Origin: a virus
IMG/VR virus record: IMGVR_UViG_3300018426_000075
Span: 1 to 35,101 of that record
DNA length: 35,101 bases
Direction: 5' to 3' (one strand)
The translations under genes were made by a program, and so were the position numbers. The notes beneath the pieces were generated by a model. It was not told the origin of the DNA, searched no databases, and worked only from the letters and a program-made list of their open reading frames with translations. This document shows, piece after piece, positions 7,678 to 14,145 of this stretch; position 1 is the first letter of the stretch; every line of letters starts with the position of its first letter.

Positions 7678-8375
7678 TCTTCCTCACCTCGGATGATTGC
7701 GTCAAGTTCAGCGGCCTGTTCCAACTCCATGTCGGCGTGTCGTTCTCCATCCTCAATCAACGCGGCTTCGTCGTATGAATCGGGGTTGTGCTTCGCGTTC
7801 TGCAAATCCCAAACGCGCCAATCTTCGGTAGTCATGCAAGCATCACAAACCATGCCGACTTCGTGGACAAGGTTGTTCTCACCCATGTATCCACAGCGCG
7901 TGCAGTTGTAGTGGGACTTGCATCCGTAGCCTTCCTTGCACTTCCAATCATCCACATTCGCAGGGGTGCTGTCAATGTGGTGACAGTCAAGGCATGACTT
8001 GTAGCCACATGATTCACAGCCGACAACCCAATCGTCGTTGCGGTTGCAACCACAATCAAGGTGCGCGGCTTCTGCTTCTGCTTCGCGCATCAGTCGTGCT
8101 TTGCGGAACGACATGGTGCGGTGCTTTGGGTTGCGGGCCTTCTTGGGTTGGGGGTTCTCCGCATCGTCAAAGCAGGTTCCGCAGGTAACCGCGTGCGGTG
8201 CGTAGAGGTCATCATTGCTTTCAATGATGTTCTCGCAAACCGTTCCATCCGAACGAATGTTGTTGCAGATGAAAGGCATCGCGTCTACCCAATCGTCTTC
8301 GGATTGGGGGTTGGTCGCTTCAACCTCTTGGGTGGTCGGCAGTTGGGGCTTCTTGGTTTGGGGTTTCGGGGTCAT
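7674..8375 (-). CDS. Cys-rich multi-zinc-finger protein
   Basis: The 233-aa product has AAGGAGG upstream of ATG 8375. At least three zinc sites are visible. They are an N-terminal pair (CNN...VCEN with CGTC near 65-68), a dense central cluster (CGC, CESC, CLDCH around 108-131) and a pair CTRC/CDAC around 158-180. The central cluster resembles a cross-brace or ZZ/PHD-like finger, but I cannot name the fold. The C-terminus is an acidic helix ending IIRGEEE. A DNA/RNA-binding or adaptor role is inferred from the fingers and the early-operon context. Confidence 0.7.
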   Translation of the reverse strand: MTPKPQTKKPQLPTTQEVEATNPQSEDDWVDAMPFICNNIRSDGTVCENIIESNDDLYAPHAVTCGTCFDDAENPQPKKARNPKHRTMSFRKARLMREAEAEAAHLDCGCNRNDDWVVGCESCGYKSCLDCHHIDSTPANVDDWKCKEGYGCKSHYNCTRCGYMGENNLVHEVGMVCDACMTTEDWRVWDLQNAKHNPDSYDEAALIEDGERHADMELEQAAELDAIIRGEEE

Positions 8376-8566
8376 TCTTTTTCCTCCTTGTTTTTTTGGT
8401 GTCCTTGGGACTGTAAGGTCGCAATCATTTTGCGGTGGACTCTCGCTCGCAGTTGCGCGAGCGTAAATGAATCGGGGTTTGTGTGTGGTTCACAGGATGT
8501 GCGAGCATCCTCTTCGTGTTCTTCAAAGGAACATTCGTCCGTCTCAATGGCGACGATGAGCGTCAT
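8372..8566 (-). CDS. Small hypothetical protein
   Basis: The 64-aa product begins MTLIVAIETDECSFEEHEED, preceded by a strong GGAGGTGA ribosome site. The N-terminus is a hydrophobic strand; the rest is charged, ending in a Lys/Glu tail that itself contains the ribosome site for the next gene. Two Cys and several His could bind a metal. No family is recognised. Confidence 0.55.
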   Translation of the reverse strand: MTLIVAIETDECSFEEHEEDARTSCEPHTNPDSFTLAQLRARVHRKMIATLQSQGHQKNKEEKE

Positions 8567-8955
8567 TGGCTCACCTCCTGTGCCGCGAGGTAGTTGGCGA
8601 GGTGTTCTTTGGCTTGCTCTTCGGTTTCAAAATACAACGAGTCTGTTTCATGGGGGAAGTTGAGTCGTTGAGCAATGTGTTGAGCGGTGTAGTGGATGGG
8701 ATGAATGATTGGCGCGATGGATTCTCCTTCCAATTCAAAGGTCTTTCTTGGTGGAATGAAAACCCAAAGCGTGAAGGTGGGTTTCGTGTCAAGCACCCAC
8801 CTTATACCTAACCGTGAGACGCGTGGTGCTGTTGAGGGTATGATGGTGGTGCGCTCGCCAATCTGTGCGAAGGCTTTCTTGTAAAGCGCGTCGTAGTTAA
8901 CAGGCGGTGCTTCAAAGCGGTGGTATTGCATGGTGAAGGTGGGTGCGAGACTCAT
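8563..8955 (-). CDS. Hypothetical protein
   Basis: The 130-aa product begins MSLAPTFTMQYHRFEAPPVN. The central part (about 50-95) is strand-rich and hydrophobic (RWVLDTKPTFTLWVFIPPRK). The C-terminal 30 residues (YFETEEQAKEHLANYLAAQ) form a helix typical of small alpha/beta viral proteins. The start overlaps the preceding stop (ATGA) with GGTGATG upstream. Function unknown. Confidence 0.6.
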   Translation of the reverse strand: MSLAPTFTMQYHRFEAPPVNYDALYKKAFAQIGERTTIIPSTAPRVSRLGIRWVLDTKPTFTLWVFIPPRKTFELEGESIAPIIHPIHYTAQHIAQRLNFPHETDSLYFETEEQAKEHLANYLAAQEVSQ

Positions 8956-9449
8956 TGTTCATCACCGCCCACTTCATCAATGACAATGAGGGATGACTCT
9001 TCAACAAGCCAATCAGCGAAGCGCGTTTCTTCAGCGAACATAGATTGCTTGGCGATTTTGAACGAGGCTTTCCGTCGGAGGTTGAGAACATATTCCATTT
9101 CGCGGTAGTCAGCATCCGCAGGGATGTAGAAGTCGCAACCTCCTGCGAGGTAGACTCTTTCGTTGGTGGGAACGGTGATGGTGGTGGTGTAGTCTGCACC
9201 CTCATGACGGAAGCACACTTTGAAGTGGCGCGACACTTGGAAACCGTGTCCGAGATTGTATTGGGTAGCCATTTCGTATGCGTTGTTTCCGGTAAGCGCG
9301 AAGCGAATGCCGACACCTGTTGATTCGTTGGCCGCGTTCATGAAATTGATAACTTCACGATGAGTCATGCGTCGCTCTTCCTCAACACGCGCACCGCTGT
9401 GGGTGAGGGTGATGGGATGGACGGTGAAGGAACGAATGTCGTCGCTCAT
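8952..9449 (-). CDS. Hypothetical alpha/beta protein
   Basis: The 165-aa product starts MSDDIRSFTVHPITLTHSG after a GAGGTGA ribosome site. A helix (MTHREVINFMNAANEST) is followed by strands (VGIRFALTG; HFKVCFRHEGADYTTTITV) and a second mixed region. It ends in an acidic tail (VIDEVGGDEQ). It has no recognisable catalytic motif or Cys pair. It sits between the SAP-domain gene and small early genes, with 4-base overlaps on both sides. Confidence 0.6.
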   Translation of the reverse strand: MSDDIRSFTVHPITLTHSGARVEEERRMTHREVINFMNAANESTGVGIRFALTGNNAYEMATQYNLGHGFQVSRHFKVCFRHEGADYTTTITVPTNERVYLAGGCDFYIPADADYREMEYVLNLRRKASFKIAKQSMFAEETRFADWLVEESSLIVIDEVGGDEQ

Positions 9450-9871
9450 TCTTCTTCACCTCGTGCGTTGCTTTGAGCGATGATGCGAGTCGCCAAGACT
9501 TCCTTCGTGCCGGTGTGGGGGAGGCCGAGGTCAAGGCATTGACGAGAGAGTTGTGCCTTGGTGAAGGCCTTTGCATAACTCACCGCATCGGCGTTGTCAA
9601 TCGCGTGCTTCCTCTCCTTGCGGAGTTGGGTCGCGGTCTTCTCTTTGGTGACAGGGTTCCACCATGTGATGTGGGACACGACGAGAACCTTGTGTTCTTC
9701 ATCTGTCTTCTCATCAACTCGCGTGCGTATGTTTCGGTTGGTGGCGTGGTTTCCAGCAAACACATAGTGTTCGCTGGATGGGTAGCCCCATTCGTTCATC
9801 TTGTCTGCCGGAATTGTATGATTTTTCCAACAGATGTGCGCTGTTTCTTTTTCTTTCGGTAGGTTTTCCAT
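9446..9871 (-). CDS. SAP-domain protein
   Basis: The 141-aa product starts at ATG 9871 (MENLPKEKETAHICW); an in-frame GTG 9 bases upstream sits too close to the AGGAAG ribosome site. The C-terminal 35 residues (FTKAQLSRQCLDLGLPHTGTKEVLATRI) fit the SAP motif: two helices joined by a turn with L-x-x-x-G-L-x-x-x-G-x-K-x-x-L. SAP motifs bind DNA or RNA. The N-terminal 95 residues hold a CxxxxH and a strand-rich region with a WWNPVT segment. It directly follows the helicase gene, so a helper role in replication, recombination or repair is likely but inferred. Confidence 0.7.
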   Translation of the reverse strand: MENLPKEKETAHICWKNHTIPADKMNEWGYPSSEHYVFAGNHATNRNIRTRVDEKTDEEHKVLVVSHITWWNPVTKEKTATQLRKERKHAIDNADAVSYAKAFTKAQLSRQCLDLGLPHTGTKEVLATRIIAQSNARGEEE

Positions 9872-9906
9872 TGTTTTCACTTCCTTTTTTTGTTGTGTCC
9901 ATTGGA

Positions 9907-11760
9907 CTATGATAGGTGAGCGGGGTTCACCCCGTTCACATGATATACGAGATGAGAAGGAGGGATTCCTGTTTTATCAAGCAACTCGGCAAGCGAGCGT
10001 TCATCGCCGCTGGGATTGCCGTCGTTGGATGGGTAAACGAACATCCAAATGTCCTTGTGCTTGGCTCCACGAAACACGCGGCCAATGGTTTGAATGCGAG
10101 AGCCGACTGAATTGGTCCCGCTCATCATGATGATTCCATCCATGTCGGGTGCATCAAAACCTTCCTTCAATGATTTACAGGAGAGAAGGATGTCGGAGGA
10201 AGAGCGTTCCCATCGCTTCAATTCTTTCGCGCTGTCGTCTCGGTATTGTTGGAGGCGACGCTTGAAACCAGCGTTGTTCAATTCGGGATAGGTGACGAAC
10301 ACATGGTCGGGGACAACGGATAGTCCGCTGTGATAAATGTGAGGATGAATACCGATGTCTTTGCACATCCCATTGAGTCGTTCAATGCCGAAGATGGTTT
10401 CATGCATGAGCGCGTATTTCTTTCCGATGTTGTTCACCAACACCTGTTGAGCAAGAGCAAAGCGCGACTCCATCTCGTTCATCAATCGCTTGCGCTTGTT
10501 GCATAGGTATTGATACATGTGTAGGATAGTCATGGGCTTACCTGCCTGTGAAAAGGACACGACTTCGTTCAACAATCCTCCAACATTGAAGTTGTTTCGG
10601 TCAAACAAATTGTGTTTGTTCGCGCCGGGTGTTTTATCAGCCGCGTTGTAACATTTCCAATACGCTTTGCTAATCTGTTCAGTCAAGTCGTCGTATTCAA
10701 TCTGTTCAGCGGGTGTCATACCGACATGAACAACATGGAAAGTGAAGTCCAATTCGTCATCGCCGTTGCGGGATTGCTTGATGCCGTCAATGAGGTTCAA
10801 TGTATATTGAATACCAACCTTACAGTCGCGACCACCAATACACGATGCGCCTTCGGGGTGGGTGTTCATCTCGTGCATGACACAGACGCCATCGCTACGG
10901 TTTGGTGTTGCGCTAAGGAGAAGACAAGCATCGCCTTGATATTTACGAAGCGTGCGAAGGGCCGCGACACCACCGGCTCGGTGACATTCGTCAAGGACCA
11001 AGAGGACAGGGCGGTTCTTCAAGTGAGAAAGTGCGGCGACTTTCTTGAGGGAATTGTAAGTCGTGATGTAGACTTGCTTGTTAGGCGCGACCTCTTTGTA
11101 GCCGCCACCAACGCGACCAACATTGAGGCCCCACATACGACAGGTGGTTTGGTGTTGATTGACGAGTTGACTTGTGGGAGCAACCATGACAACGACAGGT
11201 TCACCTGTCTTACCGACGAGTTTACCGGTGAGGTGACCCTGTTCATGGAACCAATTGAACTCAATCGTGATTGCGAGGCGAGTCTTACCTGCACCTGTTG
11301 CGGCGGCAGTTGTCATGCGCTTGCGCTCATCGGGAAGACCCAGCCACACGCTGTATGCTTCCGATTGCCATTGGCGCGAGCCTTCTTGCAACTGTTCACC
11401 TGTGCGGGTCTTGGGAAGACCTCGGTATTGGATGAAAGGAACGGCATCCTCTTCATCCTCCGCTCCCCAATCAATCTCACCGGGCAACGATGCAATCTCG
11501 TTAGCGCGTTGCTGAATTGAATCCCAATCGTTGGCTGTCATCCAACCGAAAGGCAAAGGAGGCGGCAAGAAGCCGATGTCCTCATGCGTCTTGATTTTAC
11601 CCTGCGGGTCGGGGTTGGCTTCAATCCATTCATCAACGGCTCGCTCTAATGCACCCCAAGCCGCATCCTTCGCGGCGAGGTCAGCAGGGAGAGGTTCGGG
11701 GTCGCCCCAATCAATTGTCATTGTTTCATCATCGTTAGTCATGCTAAAGTCAATTTCCAT
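9907..11760 (-). CDS. SF2 DEAD/DEAH-type helicase with N-terminal docking motifs
   Basis: The 617-aa product uses ATG 11760, after AAAGGA. Walker A is ATGAGKT (154-160), motif II is DECH (257-260), motif III is SAT (283-285) and motif VI is QTIGRVFR (about 557-564). These are the signatures of a superfamily 2 ATP-dependent DNA/RNA helicase of the type common in phage replication regions. A Cys-rich insert (CIGGRDC) follows motif III. The first 130 residues are outside the helicase core and carry MEIDFS (1-6), TIDWGD (15-20) and EIDWGAED (95-102), three copies of the recurrent motif. It probably unwinds DNA in replication or recombination; the motif may tether it to another viral protein. Confidence 0.85.
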   Translation of the reverse strand: MEIDFSMTNDDETMTIDWGDPEPLPADLAAKDAAWGALERAVDEWIEANPDPQGKIKTHEDIGFLPPPLPFGWMTANDWDSIQQRANEIASLPGEIDWGAEDEEDAVPFIQYRGLPKTRTGEQLQEGSRQWQSEAYSVWLGLPDERKRMTTAAATGAGKTRLAITIEFNWFHEQGHLTGKLVGKTGEPVVVMVAPTSQLVNQHQTTCRMWGLNVGRVGGGYKEVAPNKQVYITTYNSLKKVAALSHLKNRPVLLVLDECHRAGGVAALRTLRKYQGDACLLLSATPNRSDGVCVMHEMNTHPEGASCIGGRDCKVGIQYTLNLIDGIKQSRNGDDELDFTFHVVHVGMTPAEQIEYDDLTEQISKAYWKCYNAADKTPGANKHNLFDRNNFNVGGLLNEVVSFSQAGKPMTILHMYQYLCNKRKRLMNEMESRFALAQQVLVNNIGKKYALMHETIFGIERLNGMCKDIGIHPHIYHSGLSVVPDHVFVTYPELNNAGFKRRLQQYRDDSAKELKRWERSSSDILLSCKSLKEGFDAPDMDGIIMMSGTNSVGSRIQTIGRVFRGAKHKDIWMFVYPSNDGNPSGDERSLAELLDKTGIPPSHLVYHVNGVNPAHLS

Positions 11761-11762
11761 GT

Positions 11763-12041
11763 TCAATCATTCCTTTCTTCGTCAATTTGATAAGCGCGAG
11801 CGTCAATCCAATCAGCATCGCTTGGTGTGAACCAATCGCAGAATCGCTGACCGATAATGTGGTAAGGGTCAAGCCCCGACCATGCATGGTGAATCAATTC
11901 AAACTGTGCAATCCATTCATCGCACGCCGCAACGAAAGCCTCGGTGCTTGAGTTGTAGGTATAACCGGCGTGCTGTCTGTCCCATTCATCAAGAGTTGAG
12001 AGCCATTCAGCCCAGCCTTTCCATTGGTTTCTTTCAGTCAT
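11763..12041 (-). CDS. Small Trp-rich protein, first gene of the long early operon
   Basis: The 92-aa product is read from ATG 12041 (MTERNQWKGWAEWLSTL), spaced 9 bases from AAGGA; two Mets just upstream are too close. It has nine Trp and many acidic residues and is probably a compact helical domain (two YxxxxxAFVAACDEW and DWFTPSDADW segments). The stop overlaps the helicase start region. It lies directly downstream of the structured, AT-rich gap 12042-12524 and so is the first cistron of the operon running to 2227. Function unknown. Confidence 0.65.
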   Translation of the reverse strand: MTERNQWKGWAEWLSTLDEWDRQHAGYTYNSSTEAFVAACDEWIAQFELIHHAWSGLDPYHIIGQRFCDWFTPSDADWIDARAYQIDEERND

Positions 12042-12097
12042 GTTCATCATTCCTTTTCTTGTTTTTCTATTTTTATTATTAGAGAGAGAATATATTA

Positions 12098-12109
12098 TTC
12101 TTATAAGAA
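12098..12109. promoter_or_regulatory. Palindrome TTCTTATAAGAA in an AT-rich tract
   Basis: A perfect 12-bp palindrome lies about 57 bases upstream of the first gene of the long leftward operon (start 12041). The core CTTATAAG recurs in CCCTTATAAGGG at 13740-13751, upstream of the other leftward gene. It could be a TATA-type promoter element (TTATAA) or a dimeric repressor site. No transcription start is known. Confidence 0.5.
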
Positions 12110-12168
12110 CAACATTAGAATCGTGATAATCCTTCGTGTTAGGTATCGGATTAGCGCGGTGTAGAATT

Positions 12169-12198
12169 AACAGTCATGCGTGGTGCTACATGACTGTT
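12169..12198. repeat. 10-bp inverted repeat
   Basis: AACAGTCATG (12169-12178) and CATGACTGTT (12189-12198) are perfect reverse complements around a 10-base spacer. It could be an operator or a small hairpin in the leader/spacer of the leftward operons. Confidence 0.65.
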
Positions 12199-12229
12199 GT
12201 TGTAAACGCTTCTGCGTTGGGGTGAATTG

Positions 12230-12253
12230 TTAACGCTGATTGAACAGCGTTAA
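12230..12253. repeat. 9-bp inverted repeat with 6-base loop
   Basis: TTAACGCTG (12230-12238) pairs perfectly with CAGCGTTAA (12245-12253) around ATTGAA. A smaller AACGC/GCGTT hairpin precedes it near 12204-12218, so three inverted repeats stand in a row. Confidence 0.65.
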
Positions 12254-12331
12254 TTGATATGTCAAGAGCATCAAGAATCGTGCGTGCTTGACAGCGAATA
12301 GGAATTATTCTCGCGATGGAGAACGAGGACT

Positions 12332-12345
12332 CAACCGTATGGTTG
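12332..12345. promoter_or_regulatory. Near-palindrome CAACCGTATGGTTG, possible operator
   Basis: This 14-mer differs by one base from the perfect palindrome CAACCATATGGTTG at 13816-13829. One copy lies on each side of the 385-aa gene, in non-coding DNA. A shared binding site for one regulator or replication protein is a reasonable inference. Confidence 0.5.
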
Positions 12346-12425
12346 GCGGTTTTTTTATGCCCCGAAGGAGCAACAGCGATGCGGTAGCATCGTTGTTGCG
12401 AGGCATAAAAAAAAGGGAGCCAACC
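12341..12425. repeat. Three-tier nested hairpin
   Basis: Three nested pairings are visible. GGTTGGC (12341-12347) pairs with GCCAACC (12419-12425). A T7-ATGCC arm (12350-12361) pairs with GGCAT-A8 (12402-12414). GCAACAGCGATGC (12370-12382) pairs with 12387-12399 with one G-U type position around a GGTA loop. The T and A runs pair with each other, so neither strand has the usual terminator order of stem then U run. It lies downstream of the 385-aa gene, just after the conserved element, as in the 2070-2141 case. Confidence 0.75.
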
Positions 12426-12463
12426 CGACCCCGAAGGGCCGGATTGCTCCGAAGTGAAGAGGG

Positions 12464-12500
12464 CGTGGTTTACGGACTCCACGAAACGGGTAAGTGTGAC
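12464..12500 (-). ncRNA. Conserved 3' element, copy B
   Basis: CGTGG (12464-12468) pairs with CCACG (12479-12483), followed by AAACGGGTAAGTGTGAC (12484-12500). Compared with copy A at 2154-2189, the loop start TTTACG and the 3' flank are conserved while both stem arms have changed together. It lies 24 bases beyond the stop of the 385-aa gene on the leftward transcript. Confidence 0.6.
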
Positions 12501-12524
12501 GGTCTGTTGCGACTGTGCGCTAAC

Positions 12525-13682
12525 TCAAAGGTTCATCAAGTCATTGAGAGACATGTTGTCAATGTCGGTGTCGGTAACCTTGGAGGTTGGGGTCCAATCG
12601 TTCTTGACGGTGGCCCACACCCAAGACTTTGCACCGTTCACGGAACCGATGACGGGGGACTCCATCAACTCGGAGTTGACGCCGATGGTTTCACGGAGGG
12701 CTTCGGCGAAGTCATCGGAAACCGACCAAGCGAGGCGGCGGTTGTAGAAGTTGCGCTCGGACTTGAGGACGACGGCGGCGAAGACCTTCATGAGAATGCG
12801 CTTCTTGGTGATGTCGGCGTTTCGGTCACCGTTGGACACTAACTCCGTGAACCAACCACGCTTGAAGGACTTGTCACGGTCTTCACGCTTCACCTGTCGC
12901 TTTGGAGCGATGCGAAGGATGTCGGCGACGGCATCAGCGACTTGGCCCCACTTGGACCAAGTTTTAGGACCGTTGTTGTTCCTGCCGGTGAAGGTGTTCG
13001 GGGACACCTGCTTTGCGCCGTTCATCGTCATGCGGTAACCCATGCCGCCAGCGTTGACATTGTAGAGCCATGCAATGGCTTCATCAATCTCAACATCGGT
13101 GATGGCTTGGATGGTGGCGAAGGTGGCGTTGTTCAGCGAGTCAAAGACAACGGAGCGCACCGTCAAGGTGTCGTCGTCGTCGTCGTCGTCGTCGTCGGGT
13201 GCTTCAGCGAAGTCGCCGAAGTCAACGGCGGCATCGCTGGGCGCATCACCAAAGTCAACGGCGGCATCGTCGGCGGCATCGTCGGCGGCATCGTCGGCAG
13301 GTGGGGTGAGCCACTTGACGAAGAGGTCACCGAGGACCTCAGCGGTAGCGGTGGGGTCCACTTGACCGTTCTCCAACTTGACGGCGTGCTTCATCACAAC
13401 CTCATACGCAATGCGGTTCAACGAGTTGAAGTCGTTGTCGGGGTTGACTCCGCTGTCGCCACCGGCGTAAGACTGAATCAGCGGGTGTTCAATCTCATCT
13501 TGGTGGGCGAAGCGGACAAGAACGGTTGCGTTCTTGGTGGCTCTCTTCGGTCCGTTGGCGGTCTTGGCGGACTTGATGTCGTCCACCGTTGTGTTCAACC
13601 ATGCCGGTAGTGTCTTCGCTTTGAGGGCGGACACCATAGCATGGGTGTTGGCTCGGATGCTGGCTTCAATTTGGTTCATCAT
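12525..13682 (-). CDS. 385-aa acidic protein with VDFGD repeats
   Basis: The start is ATG 13682, 8 bases after GGAGG; upstream in-frame codons would include that ribosome site. Residues 1-125 form one domain (MMNQIEASIRANTHAMVSAL onward). A low-complexity linker (130-172) contains repeated DDAA units, two VDFGD motifs (142-146, 153-157) and nine consecutive Asp. Residues 175-385 form a second domain with many basic patches (KRQVKREDRDKSFKRGW) and a WxW segment near the end. It is the gene next to the divergent gap and is followed by its own conserved 3' structure, so it may be strongly expressed on its own. A single-strand-binding or replication protein role is conceivable (acidic linker, basic domain), but I do not recognise the family. 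Confidence 0.65.
   Translation of the reverse strand: MMNQIEASIRANTHAMVSALKAKTLPAWLNTTVDDIKSAKTANGPKRATKNATVLVRFAHQDEIEHPLIQSYAGGDSGVNPDNDFNSLNRIAYEVVMKHAVKLENGQVDPTATAEVLGDLFVKWLTPPADDAADDAADDAAVDFGDAPSDAAVDFGDFAEAPDDDDDDDDDTLTVRSVVFDSLNNATFATIQAITDVEIDEAIAWLYNVNAGGMGYRMTMNGAKQVSPNTFTGRNNNGPKTWSKWGQVADAVADILRIAPKRQVKREDRDKSFKRGWFTELVSNGDRNADITKKRILMKVFAAVVLKSERNFYNRRLAWSVSDDFAEALRETIGVNSELMESPVIGSVNGAKSWVWATVKNDWTPTSKVTDTDIDNMSLNDLMNL
13170..13300. repeat. Codon and 12-bp tandem repeats inside the 385-aa gene
   Basis: Nine GTC triplets in a row (about 13170-13196, nine Asp codons on the coding strand) are followed by a duplicated VDFGD-encoding segment. Three 12-bp GCATCGTCGGCG-like units follow (about 13264-13299). 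All fall in the acidic linker, showing that its length changes by local duplication. Confidence 0.75.
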
Positions 13683-13696
13683 ATTCTTAACCTCCA

Positions 13697-13711
13697 CCCC
13701 CTCATTGGGGG
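13697..13711 (-). promoter_or_regulatory. Small GC hairpin before a ribosome site
   Basis: CCCCC (13697-13701) pairs with GGGGG (13707-13711) just upstream of the GGAGG ribosome site of the 385-aa gene. On the mRNA it sits one or two bases 5' of the site and may tune initiation. Confidence 0.4.
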
Positions 13712-13739
13712 GCTGACATTTCCGACAGATAAGGCGTGG

Positions 13740-13751
13740 CCCTTATAAGGG
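13740..13751. promoter_or_regulatory. Palindrome CCCTTATAAGGG
   Basis: A perfect 12-bp palindrome lies about 57 bases upstream of the 385-aa gene. It shares the core CTTATAAG with TTCTTATAAGAA at 12098-12109, which lies at almost the same distance from the next leftward start. This makes a promoter element or operator likely. Confidence 0.5.
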
Positions 13752-13766
13752 GTCGGCCCAAAATCG

Positions 13767-13820
13767 GGTTGTCGGCCCTCGCGCTTTTGCCGCGAAGAAT
13801 CGCAAAAGCCCGCGACAACC
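13767..13820. repeat. Two-step inverted repeat
   Basis: GGTTGTCG (13767-13774) pairs with CGACAACC (13813-13820), and inside it GCTTTTGC (13783-13790) pairs with GCAAAAGC (13802-13809). It overlaps the start of the next palindrome (13816-13829), so alternative pairings are possible. Confidence 0.65.
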
Positions 13821-13829
13821 ATATGGTTG
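13816..13829. promoter_or_regulatory. Perfect palindrome CAACCATATGGTTG, possible operator
   Basis: A 14-bp perfect palindrome in the divergent region. A copy with one base change lies at 12332-12345. Likely a site for a dimeric DNA-binding protein; the protein is not identified. Confidence 0.5.
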
Positions 13830-13864
13830 GAGCGAGCGCGATGGAATCGCTCTCGCGACAACCC

Positions 13865-13903
13865 GCTTACCGCGACCGTTTACCGCGATTGCTTACCGCG
13901 ACG
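13865..13903. repeat. Three tandem 13-bp iteron-like repeats
   Basis: The units GCTTACCGCGACC, GTTTACCGCGATT and GCTTACCGCGACG are head to tail with a shared core TTACCGCGA. Related fragments (TTAACCGCG) recur near 14037. Short tandem repeats of this kind bind replication initiators in plasmids and some viruses; that role here is inferred. Confidence 0.7.
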
Positions 13904-13981
13904 ATGTGCGACAGCGAGGATTAGCGCAACGCTGAATCAGCGCGACACCGCGAGTCCCTCGCGCTCTCGCGCTTCGCGCTT

Positions 13982-14034
13982 AGGGCAAATATCGCGTTAG
14001 CCGGAGTCGCGCTCGCGGCGCGACAATTTGCCCT
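13982..14034. repeat. 9-bp inverted repeat with GC-rich interior
   Basis: AGGGCAAAT (13982-13990) and ATTTGCCCT (14026-14034) are perfect reverse complements flanking a GC-rich segment with repeated CGCG words. It is followed by runs of T and A (14057-14112) that form further imperfect inverted repeats before the late gene start. Confidence 0.6.
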
Positions 14035-14145
14035 GCTTAACCGCGTGCGAAATACAGGCAATTTTTTCGTGGGGGCGAAAAAAAATCGCCAGCAATTTTT
14101 TGCTAACCGCTACCTTCAAGGGCAGGGTCGTCGTGCGCAACATCA

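Larger units (their letters stand above)
12042..12524. other. 483-base structured non-coding region
   Basis: There is no supportable gene. Reading rightward it holds an AT-rich tract with the palindrome TTCTTATAAGAA (12098-12109) just upstream of the leftward operon start. Then come inverted repeats at 12169-12198 and 12230-12253, the near-palindrome CAACCGTATGGTTG (12332-12345), a large three-tier hairpin (12341-12425) and a conserved element (12464-12500). The last two lie beyond the stop of the 385-aa gene. It combines a 3' end, a promoter and probably other cis signals. Confidence 0.75.
13683..14145. other. 463-base divergent control region, candidate replication origin
   Basis: There is no supportable gene. 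It separates the leftward and rightward gene blocks. In order it contains a ribosome-site hairpin, CCCTTATAAGGG (13740-13751), a GGTTGTCG/CGACAACC hairpin (13767-13820), the palindrome CAACCATATGGTTG (13816-13829), three 13-bp repeats (13865-13903), an AGGGCAAAT inverted repeat (13982-14034) and A/T-run repeats (14057-14112). It is extremely rich in GCG/CGC words. Iterons, inverted repeats and divergent transcription together fit an origin or packaging/control locus, but no initiator gene is proven. Confidence 0.55.

Noticed and set aside
8061-8663. Rightward open frame of 200 codons
   Set aside because: It lies opposite the Cys-rich protein and two small genes that have good ribosome sites and overlapping starts. 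Its product looks like random antisense sequence.
10612-11520. Rightward open frame of 302 codons opposite the helicase
   Set aside because: The opposite strand encodes all helicase motifs in order, so this frame is a shadow.
12341-12425. Intrinsic terminator
   Set aside because: The T run precedes and the A run follows the stem on both strands and the runs pair with each other, so the stem-then-U layout is missing on either strand.
13865-13903. CRISPR-type repeats
   Set aside because: The 13-bp units are directly tandem with no spacers. They are better described as iteron-like repeats.
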